Below, one piece after another: positions 42,046 to 52,309 of a stretch of DNA of 64,000 bases. The DNA lies in NCBI GenBank assembly GCA_951799405.1, contig OX637359.1:3096201-3160200 (forward strand), written 5' to 3'. A program made the position numbers and the translations under genes. The stretch's first letter is position 1. Each line of letters starts with the position of its first letter. Under the pieces are notes generated by a model. That model saw nothing but the letters and a program-made list of their open reading frames with translations, did not search any database and had not been told where the DNA came from. This DNA comes from Agapetus fuscipes (Eukaryota; Arthropoda; Insecta; Trichoptera; Glossosomatidae).

Positions 42046-42799
42046 AATAACTATTTATAAATTGATGTTTGATTATTTCATGTTTAATTGAGCTGTTATT
42101 TGTACTTGTCTTTGAAATAAATCCATCTGCATAAACTGGTGTCAAATTCTAAATAAATGAATCTTGCGAAAATTTTGTCAGAAATAAAATCAAACGCGCT
42201 GCTACGCAAACGAAAAATTGTGTGTAATGCGGCATCGTTGCCGTGGGGTTAGTTTATTATATTCAATAAAATGTTAGTAAACTAGGCACACCTGTATTTC
42301 ATCCTCACCATCATAAAACAAGTTGGGTTCACTACGACAGTAGATTTTGAGACAGTAAAACAAAAAAATCACACAACGTTCTGTCTTATTACCATCTCCT
42401 GGACTTAAAATAGATGAAATTTGAGATAATTTCACTCTGCAGGTTGTGGCTCTACATGTTGCATTTTATTTATTTATAAAGAAATAATATTTGAGTCAAA
42501 AGTGAAGTGTGTGAAGTTAGTTTTGCTTTATGTGACCCCAGACTTCCTTAAAATAGACCTTAAAATAGACGATCACACAAATACATAAAGATAATTGGCC
42601 ATAAACTTATAACCCTCACTTAACACTATGTATGCGGGAATTTCCTCGCCAGAGGGCGGCGTAGAGCGGGTGTTTTTTGAAATTTTCGCGCCAACATTAG
42701 ACTTTCCGTAAAACATTTATATCTTACAATCTATTTGATATTTTTCAATGAAACTTTTAGTTTTTTACTTTAAAAATACGTCTCCGTTTATTTATTTAA

Positions 42800-43935
42800 C
42801 CCGTAACTGGCAAGGTGGTTTTTTAGTCACGTAACTGGCAATGTGGTTCCTTTCGGGAACCGTTTTTGTTTTGTGCCTACTTTAGCCATTTCGGTACCTT
42901 CTAAAATAAATAATACTTGAGTATGTTAAATAGACTTTATTGAATAAATAATATTAAAATTTAAGCAAAACAATGTCAATAAAGGTATAAAAATAAACAA
43001 ATGCTAACTACAGGTGGAATATGGCAAAAACTGCCTCTTTTGGTAAAAAAAAATACTTGTGGTAGCTCTAAAGAATTAAAACTACTTTTTTTCGCATAAT
43101 CTATGAGTTAACATGTGACTCTTCACAAAACATAAAAAACATTGACTCAAGGTCATTGCACAACAAAACCTGCAAGGGGGTCTCTAGGTGCATTTTTCAC
43201 ATTCAATGCAGACATTGGCTCGGCATTCATTGCACATTGGTTTCTTACACACACTGCAAGTAGACCAGGTTTTCTTATTATTACCTCGGGGACATATCCC
43301 ACACCTTGTGCGTTTCTTCAAAGTCAATGTTGACGGTTCTGCTGGAACTTCTTTCTCCAGTATACACGAAATTGTCTGACGGATTTGTCGCGGAATTTTA
43401 GTGTTAAGCAGTATCATGTTCAAATGAGGTTCCAGAAGGCTGCGACTAAGGTTTTTGATGAAGTCAAATCGCGTGAGATCTGGATTTCCAGGGAAAGACT
43501 GGAAGATGACTTGTGCGTTCACCAGGGATATGTTCAGTAGCGCAAAAAAAAATGTCCATTCGCTCTACTCTGTATATTACTCTGTAAATACATTTGCTAT
43601 ACTCTGGACCCACTCAGCAAATCCAGGGTCACTGGGCTTCATTGACTTAGGTTTGGATGCCATTTCTACAAACATAAAGTAACAAAAAAAAAAAAAAAAA
43701 TAACAAGAAAAAGTTTCCTGAGGGCAAGGTGGTTCCCTTAAGGAACCAAAAAAAGTTTAAATCGTCATAACACAAGTGCACTCACTTCGATAAAGATACC
43801 CTTCCGCGTGCCAAGTAGATGGCCAACTGGCGAGGCATACCTAAGGTATCAGCCCGCTACCTGCAAAGGTGCCAGCTAGGCGCGTTTTCTGCAGCCCTTC
43901 TGGTTCCCCAGGGGAACCTGGTTGCCAGTCACGGG
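42800..43935. mobile_element. piggyBac-like element, internally deleted, inner layer
   Basis: TTAA at 42796-42799 and 43936-43939. Ends CCCGTAACTGGCAA and the complement of CCCGTGACTGGCAA; GGTTCC/GGAACC palindromes lie just inside each end. A C-terminal transposase remnant at 43184-43680 confirms piggyBac ancestry. 1136 bp. Confidence 0.88.
43184..43660 (-). pseudogene. piggyBac-type transposase remnant
   Basis: The minus strand begins MASKPKSMKPSDPGFAEW near 43660 and meets two stops, then reads LVNAQVIFQSFPGN and ends with a Cys-rich finger (RCGICPRGN, STCSVCKKPMCNECR, CIECEKC), the C-terminal Cys-rich domain typical of piggyBac transposases. The catalytic DDD core is absent, so an internal deletion joined the N- and C-terminal parts. 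Confidence 0.8.
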
Positions 43936-45049
43936 TTAACACAATATCTATATTTTTGTTTTTTTGTGTACAAAAACATTCTACTTTCTTGGGAATCATA
44001 GAAAAAACACTATTTCACAATCGAAATCATTTTATTCATACAGAATATCAATATTATTTTGAATTTTTTAGCACATATTATAAAAAAAACTATAACCTAA
44101 TAGTGTATAAACGTCTGAATATAAAACACCCTAACGAAAGCAGGATATAGAAGTTACTGGAGAGACGAACGAAAGTGCCAAAACAAAATCCTTTGTTTAA
44201 AATTTCAATATTCTGTCTGTTTATTTTTACAGTTATTTTTTGTCCCCTCTCAAACTCATTGTATCGGCAGGTAGACAGATCGGGGACCGCTGAGGGTAGG
44301 TATCGCATGGCCCCCACCCGTTTGATGCCACGTTTTTACAAGTTTCCCGCGCCCTACCGCTAGGCGCGACGAAACGAGTTTACACGTCTCCCGCACGTTA
44401 CTATAAAAAGGTGTATGACGAGTTAACTAGTTTCCCGCAAACAATGTGTTAAGAGTGAGTTTCCATAGCCTTCGAGAAACTCTCCGAGGAAATGAATGTT
44501 CTGAGTCAAAGACTTAGAACTCCATAAGATGCTTTTCAGAGGCTTCGATACAGGTGGGGTAGGTACTTACCATCCCATCCAACCAAGGATCTTTTTCCTC
44601 CAAGCGGAATCATTTTAGGGGTTCCGTGACCATGGATCTCTTTATTTCGAAAGAATCTCCATTTCAGCAGACCGGTTCCATTTCAGCTGGGCCGTGACCA
44701 GGGATTGTCTCCCTTTGTTTTTCCTTTACCTCAGACCGGAATCTTTTCAGTTGCCTTGGAGCAGTCATCAAAGTTGGGCGCGCTGGCCTCTCAATTACCC
44801 TTAAACGTAAACTTTTATTCTTAAGGTAGTGAACACAGTTTGAAAATGACATTAAAAAGCTACAGATGACAAGTTGAGTATTTTGTCAGGAAGTCTGGGG
44901 TCACATAAAGCAAAACTAACATCACACACTTCACTTTTGACTCAAATATTATTTCTTTATAAATAAATAAAATGCAACATGTAGAGCCACAACCTGCAGA
45001 GTGAAATTATTTCAAATTTCATCTATTTTAAGTCCAGGAGATGAGTGTG

Positions 45050-45205
45050 GAATAAGTAACAATGTGCTTGGTGTACCCTTTTATTTGAACTGGAATTTTG
45101 TACAAAGATACTCTTAGTTTAAACAATCAAGACATGAGGGATGATGAAGGCAATGAATGGAATCCTCAACAAAATTAAATTCAAACTAAAACAAAACACG
45201 GGGAA
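45050..45205. other. unannotated flank between the TIR element and a LINE remnant
   Basis: Nothing recognised. Confidence 0.4.
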
Positions 45206-45336
45206 GGGTTTATTTTCATTTGAGGTTGGGGTCTTATTTTGCAGCATGTGTGATCATAATTAAACATTTCCACTTGTGGGCGTACATTAAGCATAAATTT
45301 TAAATGTAAATGTGTCTTTGCAATTTAAGATTATAG
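45206..45336 (+). repeat. LINE 3'-end unit, old remnant
   Basis: TTTTCATTTGAGGTTGGGG and CACTTGTGGGCGTACATTAA match the distal half of the unit. Confidence 0.7.
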
Positions 45337-45511
45337 CAGACAACCTTCGGAGATGTGATTGAATTTTAAAAACTTTTACGTCCTCTGTAGTCCACCTTCC
45401 TCAACAGCAATGTGAGTACAACCCTTTTTTTGTTAAAAATTTGCAAAAGTCTCCATTTTTACCAGGGTTCTTTGGTGTTCACTCCATTTTGTGGTCAATT
45501 GTAGGTACTCG

Positions 45512-48500
45512 CTAGCGCCCAGTGTATGTGTGCTTAATAAAGGCAGCAGCGCGATTTCCTTCTCGTGGAGACTGGTCCAGTAGAGGCAGAGGCTCCTCTA
45601 TGCCCGGCTCATCTATGACCATGTACTCAGGAGAGGAGGTGGAGCCAGAAGCAGCAGAATGCAATTTGTGCACTTTAACTTCATGTCGCTTACGGGCAGA
45701 TTTCTGTCCAAAAGTTTTGAAGCACACTTTACAGGCATAAGGCTTTTCGCCTGTGTGTGTGCGCTCATGAAGGGTAGCAGCGAACTTGCTCTTGAACTTA
45801 GCTGGACAATCCTGACATGAAAAGGGGCGCTCTACCAGATGCATTGTCTGCATGTGTGCGCCCCAAGGATACTCGGAAATAAATGACATCCTGCAGATGG
45901 AGCACTTGAACTGAGCCTCAACCCCATGGCGCTTCAGCATGTGTCTATCTCTTGCCTTTGCCGAGGGGAACTTCATGGAACATGTTGGACAAGACAAAAC
46001 AAGATCCTTTTGAGGTTGAGTGCGTTGTTGAACGTGTAAGCGACAGGGAGAGGACGATCTTTTTCCACATTCTTGGCAAGTATACTTATGAACAGTGGCT
46101 TGCAAGGAAGAATGCATTTTGTGCTTCCTAGCTTCATGTTGCTTGCAAGCAACAATATCTTGGAAAGTTTTGGAGCACACCTTACAGGCATGAGGCTTCT
46201 CGTTGGTGTGTATGCGCTCATGGATAATGAGGGATTCTTGGCGATGAAACACTTCTTGGCAGAAGCTGCATGTGAAGGAGCCCTCTCCCTGATGCATGTT
46301 CTGCAAGTGCTGCTGCAGAGACTCGGCAGAATCACAAGGCTGCGTGCAGAAGGAGCAGACATGTTCAGCTGTATTATCTCGGTGCATCAACATGTGTTTT
46401 TCTAAATTCTGAGCGAAGGGGAACTTCATGGGGCACACTGTGCAGGACACAAAGAGATGCTTTTCATGTTGATAGCGTCGGTGAGCGCGGAAGTTCCAGG
46501 GATTGGTCATTTCTTGTCCACAGTCTTGGCAGGTATACAATTTTTTTGGAGGGGCTGGTTCATGGAACACCTCCCGACGATGTTGAGCCAATTCAGATCC
46601 TGTGGAGAAGGTCAAGTTGCAGGTCTTGCAGGGGTGCACGTTCCCGGAGTGGCACTCCAGCTTGTGGCGGTTCAGGAAACGCTTCTCCCTGTAGACGCGC
46701 GGACACATGTCACACATGTCTGGCACCTTGGCGACGTGCTTTAGGTAGCGATGCCTGCCGTACATGATGCTGGGCACAGTGATACCACACTCCGCACACA
46801 GAGCATTTCCCAAGCCCTGGTGCATCCTGTAGTTGTGCAAAGTCAGGGCATGTTTGGTGGTGCATTTGAATCCACATATGGGACACAGGGTGGCATTCTC
46901 GTCATCATGGTGTAACATATGCCATTTGTACTTGATTCGGCCGATGACCATCTTGCCGCAGCGCTCACACTTGATCTCCTCTAACTTGGAGTGCCAGGTG
47001 AGATGCTGCGCTTGCTCTTCTGTAGTTTGGAATAAGAGGTCACACAGAGAGCAGTCCAGGATGGTGGGATGAACTTTCTTCATGTGTGTAGCCCTTTGAA
47101 TTTTTGTCCCTCGTATTGGCACTGTGCAATATTTGCATATAATATGATTGGAATGTTTGGTGGTCAAATGATTCTTCATTTTCTTAACACTTTCAAATGG
47201 CTTTTTACAGTAAGCACACACATATGACTTAGGTTTCATAAACAGAGCTCTGGCAGAATGCATGTGAAGGAGATGTTTTTTGTACAAGGTGTAGTTTATG
47301 CAAGTTTTCAAACATAGTTTACATGTTATGCTCCCCTTGGTAGGAATGCTGTTAACTGTCAACATTTGAATTGTCTGATTAAAGAAATCATCAAGGATGG
47401 GCCCTACATTGACCCTTGGAGCATTTTTATTGCTCATTAACAAAGTTGAAATCTTTATAAAAGACCACAAGCCCTCTCCTGTACCAATTTTTATATCATG
47501 TGCACTCAAATAGTGAGAAGTAAGAGCATCCCAACTGAGGCAATTCAAATTACAAAGAAAACATTTCAGTTCTCCTGATATACGATTATTTCTAGAAGAA
47601 GGCACACCAATTCTTTTCAATTTCACTTTGTGACTTTCCCAACAATGTTTGAACAGATCTTTCCAATCAGCACACTTTGAGAAGCAAAGCAAACATCTAT
47701 AATTTCTGGAACGGGTTCCAATGACAGGATTACTTGAAACGCGGACCTTCACGCCTGCTGATTTGGAAATCTCAGAGGTGATGCTGCTAGATTGCAAGCA
47801 GATGTCCTTTTCTGTTGGTTTCACAACATCCTTTTGTTCCTTTGATTTTGTTTCAGCATGTTTTTCTGATTGTACCAGACTTTGATTCTCTTCTTCCTGA
47901 TCTCCTGGCTGAGTGGAGCAGTCCTCTTCCTTGATGACATCTGCCAGAGGGTCCACATTCTTGTGATGAAGCTCCATGTGCGTCAGGAGGCTCTCTGCAG
48001 AGGCTGTGCTTGCTCCACATATGAGACACTCACACTTGGGTTCTAGCGGAATGAAGGGAATATCAACAAAGTCGAAGTTGAGAGCTTTATCCATCTCGGG
48101 GTTGTTAGATTTGGTCGATTGAGGTAAGCACTTAGGAGCCAGCTGATGGGAGGCCACAGCTTGGGATTGTGGAGCAGCTAACATCTCAGGTGCTGGTTCT
48201 TGTTTGTCTGATGCCGAAGGAGACAGGGTGCATGTTTTCAACGGAACCTGATAGCGCTTCTTCATGTAAACTGCCAATTCACAACAATACAAAACATGCA
48301 TCTTACAATTGCTGGTGTTTTTATATGGTATAGAACAAAATACACATTTCTTCAGGAGACTGCAGGCATTTTCCAGCACATCCATTCTCTGTGTGTAAGC
48401 AAATGGATCAAAAGTACCTGATTCTAGAAGTTGTGATACGTTACTAGAAACAACATTTGTACTTGTTGTTTTGTTAGCATTGTCACTGGGTGCTTCAGGC

Positions 48501-49246
48501 GCATTAGAAGCCGCAAGAAGTCCAGATGTAGTGTCTTGTAGTGTAGGCTTGACGATTTCTTCTTTTCCCTCAACATTTTTATCTGGGATAGCAGCTTCTG
48601 CTTCTATTTCACCTTGTGGAACACCACAATGCCTCTTTACAGGTTCTTTGGCATGGTAGACATCTCCACATATTCGACAAATGTGCTTGTGCATCTCATT
48701 TTTATGGAAGACCAGCTCAGTGCTGGTCTTGAATATTTGTTGGCAGTACTGGCACCTTGCATGCTGCGTCTGCTGGTGCTTCTGCAGGGTTTCCTCTGAG
48801 ACAAACTTCTTGCAACACGTGGAGCATGGATACATCACAACCTTAGATAAAGCACGCAGCTTTTGTGAACTGCTGTTGAACACATATCTTTTCAGTACTT
48901 TTTCACATCTTTCTACGTGGTACATCATTTTAATTTGATCAGGAAATACTTTAAAGCAACCTCTACACTTCTTAACTCTAGTAGGAACTTTTCCTGATTT
49001 GGCAATAGGATCCTTAAGTGTATTGTTTACCTCGGACACAGAGGAACGCACCACTTGCTCTGGTGCAGCTACATTTTGTTGCTCGTCATCAGATGACAGC
49101 AAGTCGACGGTCTCATCTTGGGAAGCTACGGCTCTTTGGGTTTCCTTGCGTTTGTCTTCTGGTCCTCGTTTTATGACAATACAAGCTCCTGGGTGTGGCG
49201 CTGCGCCCCTTCCCTTCTCTCTGTCCCCCTCAGGTTCTGACTCCAT
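45512..49246 (-). CDS. large poly-C2H2 zinc-finger protein, copy 2
   Basis: 1244-aa frame from ATG at 49246, the position equivalent to copy 1. Same architecture: acidic N-terminus, scattered fingers, unstructured middle, dense C-terminal array. The middle (e.g. SPSASDKQEPAPEMLAAP, CECLICGASTASAESLL) is almost identical to copy 1, while the distal fingers differ at many positions, including the variable helix residues. One finger has lost a ligand (SCRLHVQQRTQ, His replaced), and it is shorter by several residues before LKCFLCNLNC. The tail beyond the last finger (SPREGNRAAAF) is unlike copy 1. A nuclear DNA-binding role is inferred from the family. Confidence 0.88.
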   Translation of the reverse strand: MESEPEGDREKGRGAAPHPGACIVIKRGPEDKRKETQRAVASQDETVDLLSSDDEQQNVAAPEQVVRSSVSEVNNTLKDPIAKSGKVPTRVKKCRGCFKVFPDQIKMMYHVERCEKVLKRYVFNSSSQKLRALSKVVMYPCSTCCKKFVSEETLQKHQQTQHARCQYCQQIFKTSTELVFHKNEMHKHICRICGDVYHAKEPVKRHCGVPQGEIEAEAAIPDKNVEGKEEIVKPTLQDTTSGLLAASNAPEAPSDNANKTTSTNVVSSNVSQLLESGTFDPFAYTQRMDVLENACSLLKKCVFCSIPYKNTSNCKMHVLYCCELAVYMKKRYQVPLKTCTLSPSASDKQEPAPEMLAAPQSQAVASHQLAPKCLPQSTKSNNPEMDKALNFDFVDIPFIPLEPKCECLICGASTASAESLLTHMELHHKNVDPLADVIKEEDCSTQPGDQEEENQSLVQSEKHAETKSKEQKDVVKPTEKDICLQSSSITSEISKSAGVKVRVSSNPVIGTRSRNYRCLLCFSKCADWKDLFKHCWESHKVKLKRIGVPSSRNNRISGELKCFLCNLNCLSWDALTSHYLSAHDIKIGTGEGLWSFIKISTLLMSNKNAPRVNVGPILDDFFNQTIQMLTVNSIPTKGSITCKLCLKTCINYTLYKKHLLHMHSARALFMKPKSYVCAYCKKPFESVKKMKNHLTTKHSNHIICKYCTVPIRGTKIQRATHMKKVHPTILDCSLCDLLFQTTEEQAQHLTWHSKLEEIKCERCGKMVIGRIKYKWHMLHHDDENATLCPICGFKCTTKHALTLHNYRMHQGLGNALCAECGITVPSIMYGRHRYLKHVAKVPDMCDMCPRVYREKRFLNRHKLECHSGNVHPCKTCNLTFSTGSELAQHRREVFHEPAPPKKLYTCQDCGQEMTNPWNFRAHRRYQHEKHLFVSCTVCPMKFPFAQNLEKHMLMHRDNTAEHVCSFCTQPCDSAESLQQHLQNMHQGEGSFTCSFCQEVFHRQESLIIHERIHTNEKPHACKVCSKTFQDIVACKQHEARKHKMHSSLQATVHKYTCQECGKRSSSPCRLHVQQRTQPQKDLVLSCPTCSMKFPSAKARDRHMLKRHGVEAQFKCSICRMSFISEYPWGAHMQTMHLVERPFSCQDCPAKFKSKFAATLHERTHTGEKPYACKVCFKTFGQKSARKRHEVKVHKLHSAASGSTSSPEYMVIDEPGIEEPLPLLDQSPREGNRAAAFIKHTYTGR

Positions 49247-49266
49247 CTTGTTCTCTACCCGAGGCT

Positions 49267-49338
49267 TCAAAATGTTTCTTGAATTTTGTTGTGACCTGTA
49301 AAGTGGCCAACATTATTCTCTGTCTTGTTCACCGCCAT
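49267..49338 (-). promoter_or_regulatory. upstream ORF, 23 codons, 5' of zinc-finger copy 2
   Basis: MAVNKTENNVGHF... to TGA, same length and place as in copy 1 with a few substitutions. Supports either a retained leader peptide frame or simply a recent duplication. Confidence 0.4.
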
Positions 49339-49411
49339 TAACATAAGGAATATTAACAGATATTTTGATGGAAGTGACACTTATTGGGTAGAACTCTTTT
49401 ATTATTGTACA

Positions 49412-49886
49412 TTGAAGCTTTCACGGCCGGTTTTTGTTGAAATAACAATCACTTTTTTTGAGCTGTGTAGCTGTGGTCTAGTTGATTCTTTCCGGACAGT
49501 TTAGCCCATTGCTCCGATGGGTATTATCAGGTGTTGGCCAGTCACTGTGACCTTCTTACAGGATCTGGTGTTCTGGAAACAACGCTGGCCTTTGAATTAG
49601 TGTTCTTGTGTTTACAGTGAGAAATCAAACAGTCATTGCTGTGCGAGGACTCATTGCAATTGCAAGGGCATCTGAGTCCTCGCATAGCAATGACGGTTTG
49701 ATTTCTCACTGTAAACACAACAACACTAATTCAGAGGCCAGCGCTGTTTCCAGAACACTAGATCCTATAAGAAGATCACAGTGACTGGCCAACCCCTTAT
49801 AATGCCCATCGGAGCAATGGGCGAAACTGTTCGGAAAGAATCAACCATACCACAGTTACACAGCCTAAAAAAAGTGATTGTTAAGT
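49412..49886. repeat. large foldback element in the 5' flank of copy 2
   Basis: Arms of about 210 bp: CAATCACTTTTTTTGAGC, CCCATTGCTCCGATGGG, AGTCACTGTGACCTTCTTAC, TTTACAGTGAGAAATCAAAC, each repeated inverted, around a TTGCAATTGCAA loop. Absent from the same place in copy 1, with AACTC(T/A)TTTATTA on both sides, so it inserted after the gene duplication. Confidence 0.9.
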
Positions 49887-50102
49887 CAACTCATTTATTA
49901 TGTTTGAAAAATTTGACATAAAAGGTTGTTCCACTTTTGTTTTTATACATTCACTGAACATTTTATGCGTTTTTGAAGAACAATTGAAACTAAGCTGACT
50001 TAGATGACATTGTTGTCCTTTTTTGTACCTCTTGTTTAAGTTTTTTTTTTTTTGGTCTGTCCACTTATTTGGTAAATTGTTATGGTTTGAGTTTAAACAT
50101 AA

Positions 50103-50412
50103 ACCGGTCCGTAGTCCAGGTGGTAACACTTCGGACTCGTAACTGGAAGTTCGTGGGTTCGAATCCTGGCGGAGCACAAAAATATACCATTTATGTTTTC
50201 AAATTTGCTCCTCGCTGGGATGAAAAATTCATAAACCTTTACGAAAGACCGGTCATCAAAAGGTCCATCCAACCTTACAACAACTGGGTCTTGCTTGAGA
50301 ATTGGCGCTTTCTACAGCGATGACCAAGCTCGCAGAGGGCTTTTGAGGTGTGATACACACAAAAACAGCGCTCACCAAATAAATCATCCTAATATTATTA
50401 TTATTATTATTG
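50103..50412 (+). mobile_element. SINE-B, full length
   Basis: ACCGGTCCGTAGTCCAGGTGG head (A box), GGGTTCGAATCCTGG B box at about 50155, body, GAGGTGTGATACACAC tail block and ATT repeats. The best-preserved copy in the window. Confidence 0.92.
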
Positions 50413-50869
50413 GTGTTTTCACGACTCATACATACATCCTCATAAGAATATGCTCCCATAGACCACGGCATCAGATCCTGGAAAACATCTCTCCAGCATC
50501 ATCAGCCAGCCGTGTAAGCCTAAAACTCTTATTTTATAAAATGTTTTGTTTACATTCCAAGGGGTCATTGATCTGTAACATGTATGTATGTACGGAAAAT
50601 GCTTACACTTTCAACAATAATATTAGGTCGGGGAAAAAGTATTTTCGTATACTATAGTATGTATATACTTGTAATGAAATATCCTTGGCTGTACTATTTG
50701 TATCTGGCTGGTTTTCCTCACATTAAAAAGGGGGCATTTAAAAAAAATAATCAAATTGGGAAAATTTTGTTTCCCAATATTTTCTATTTGTTTCTCTTTC
50801 TGTCAAAATGAGCTAATCGAATGAAGAAATTAGATACATTTTAAAATTTTATTACAAAAAAGGGAAAAA

Positions 50870-51519
50870 TGCAACGCAAGGCGCGATTTTTTTTGTGATG
50901 TTTATGGACCTAATGCAGTGTCAGTAAGAGTAGCACAAAGTTGGTTTAAGTGTTTTCAATGCGGGAATTTTGATGTCAAAGATGCACCTCGCTCTGGTCG
51001 CCCTGTTACGGATAAAATAGACGCTATTTTTGAAAAGGTGGAGCAAGAACAGCATATCAGCAGTTACGATAGCTGAAGAACTGGAAATTGACCACAAAAC
51101 AGTTTTGACCCATTTGAAAAAAGCTGGGTACACAATAAAGCTCGATATTTGGGTGCCACATGAGCTCACTGAAAGAAACCTAATGAACCGTGTACTCATT
51201 TGCGATTCTTTATTGAGAGGTAATGAAACTGAACCGTTTTTGAAGAGATTGATAACTGGTGATGAAAAGTGGATCACGTATGATAAGAATGTGCGAAAAA
51301 AGTCAAGGTCAAAGGTCGGTCAGGCTTCACAGACTGTGGCAAACCCTGGGTTAACTCGCAATAAGGTGATGCTGTGTCTATGGTGGGATTGGAAGGGCAT
51401 TGTTCATTATGAGCTTTTACCGCCGGGCAAAACCATCAATTCGGATCTCTACTGCCAACAAATGATGAGATTAAAGCAAGAAATTGAGAGAAAGCGGCCG
51501 GAATTGATTAATAGAAAGG
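50870..51519 (+). pseudogene. mariner transposase, N-terminal and first catalytic part
   Basis: AVTIAEELEIDHKTVLTHLK (helix-turn-helix), VPHELTERNLMNRV, then TGDEKWITYDK with the first catalytic Asp, and VMLCLWWDWKGIVHYELLP. Upstream frames (e.g. at 50930-51030) are shifted or stopped. The second catalytic block HHDNARPH is 3.1 kb away at about 54672, and DLAPSDFHLF with the third Asp at about 54772, consistent with D34D mariners. Dead copy. Confidence 0.85.
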
Positions 51520-51689
51520 GTGTCACCCCTGCTTCAGGGAAGGTCGGCAAGAGTTGCAGGGCTTATGTTCATTTGAGATTGGGTTTTTTTATATTGTATT
51601 AAATTATGATAAATTATTTTTATATTAAATTATGCGTTAAGGAGGGCCACTGATAATAAATAATAATAATAACAGGCTGATTTATTTTA

Positions 51690-52305
51690 AATTACACATG
51701 ATAAGAGAGCGCCGTTTTTGTGTGTGTCACACCTCAAGGGCCCTCTCCGATCATGGATAAGACTTTCTAAACAAGTGTGCCTTGAGTGCTCCTCGAAATA
51801 CACCCACAGATTTGGAGTTCTTCACTCCGGGTGGCAGTCTGTTCCACTCCACCGGCCCCGCAACACGGAAAGCGCGGTCTCCGAAGTTTGTACGAATCTG
51901 ACGGCGCGGCTGAACCAAATTGACTACTCCATCACCCGCAGATCTGAGTGTCTGCCTCCTAACACCCATTTCAACAGGTGAAATCATATCAGCCAGATAA
52001 GGTGGGGCCAAGCCATTGATGGCTTTATATACCATTAAACAAACACGGAAGACCACCCTCTCCAGGAAACGAAGCCAATGAAGTTTTTTTAACAGCGGGG
52101 TGATGTGAGCGAATTTGGGAATCCCGAATATGAGTCTTGCTGCCGAATTCAACACAGATTGAAAGCGATTAAACTGTTTCTTCGGCTGACCACTATAAAG
52201 CGTCGAGCAATAGTCAATCCGAGACATCACAAACGCACTCACCAGGGTCTTAACCGCATCTGACGGCAGACATTTTCTTATTGCCTTTATTTGGCGAAGC
52301 GAAAT
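51690..52305 (-). pseudogene. CR1/L2-like LINE polymerase C-terminus and 3' UTR
   Basis: The 163-aa minus-strand frame reads SRIDYCSTLYSG, FNRFQSVLNSAARLIFGIPK, HITPLLKKLHWLRFLERV, YKAINGLAPPYLADMI, GDRAFRVAGPVEWNRLP and FRGALKAHLF, the classic tail of CR1/L2 polymerases. The 3' UTR is short and ends in AAATAAATC and AAT repeats; its last 60 bp match the SINE-B tail. Confidence 0.85.
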
Positions 52306-52309
52306 TGAT

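Larger units (their letters stand above)
42624..44448. mobile_element. TTAA-flanked TIR element (piggyBac-type), middle layer
   Basis: TTAA on both sides (42620-42623, 44449-44452). Ends CACTATGTATGCGGGAA and the complement of CACATTGTTTGCGGGAA. No transposase outside the inner element, so it is non-autonomous. Confidence 0.78.
42389..45048. mobile_element. outer TIR element enclosing two TTAA-flanked elements
   Basis: About 155-bp terminal inverted repeats, roughly 95% alike: 42389-42548 (CATCTCCTGGACTTAAAATAG to GACCCCAGACTTCC) and the complement at 44890-45048. TSD not resolved. A fragment of the same repeat is at 56697-56732. The interior outside the nested elements has no recognisable transposase. 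Confidence 0.75.

Noticed and set aside
43819..44150. Frames in the piggyBac right end
   Set aside because: Low-complexity, overlap the inverted end, no homology recognised.
50103..50175. Possible tRNA gene (A and B boxes, near-cloverleaf spacing)
   Set aside because: The same head recurs in several SINE-B copies, is followed by a SINE body and tail, and does not form a full acceptor stem. The other B-box hits (15545, 60600, 62690) were rejected for the same reason.
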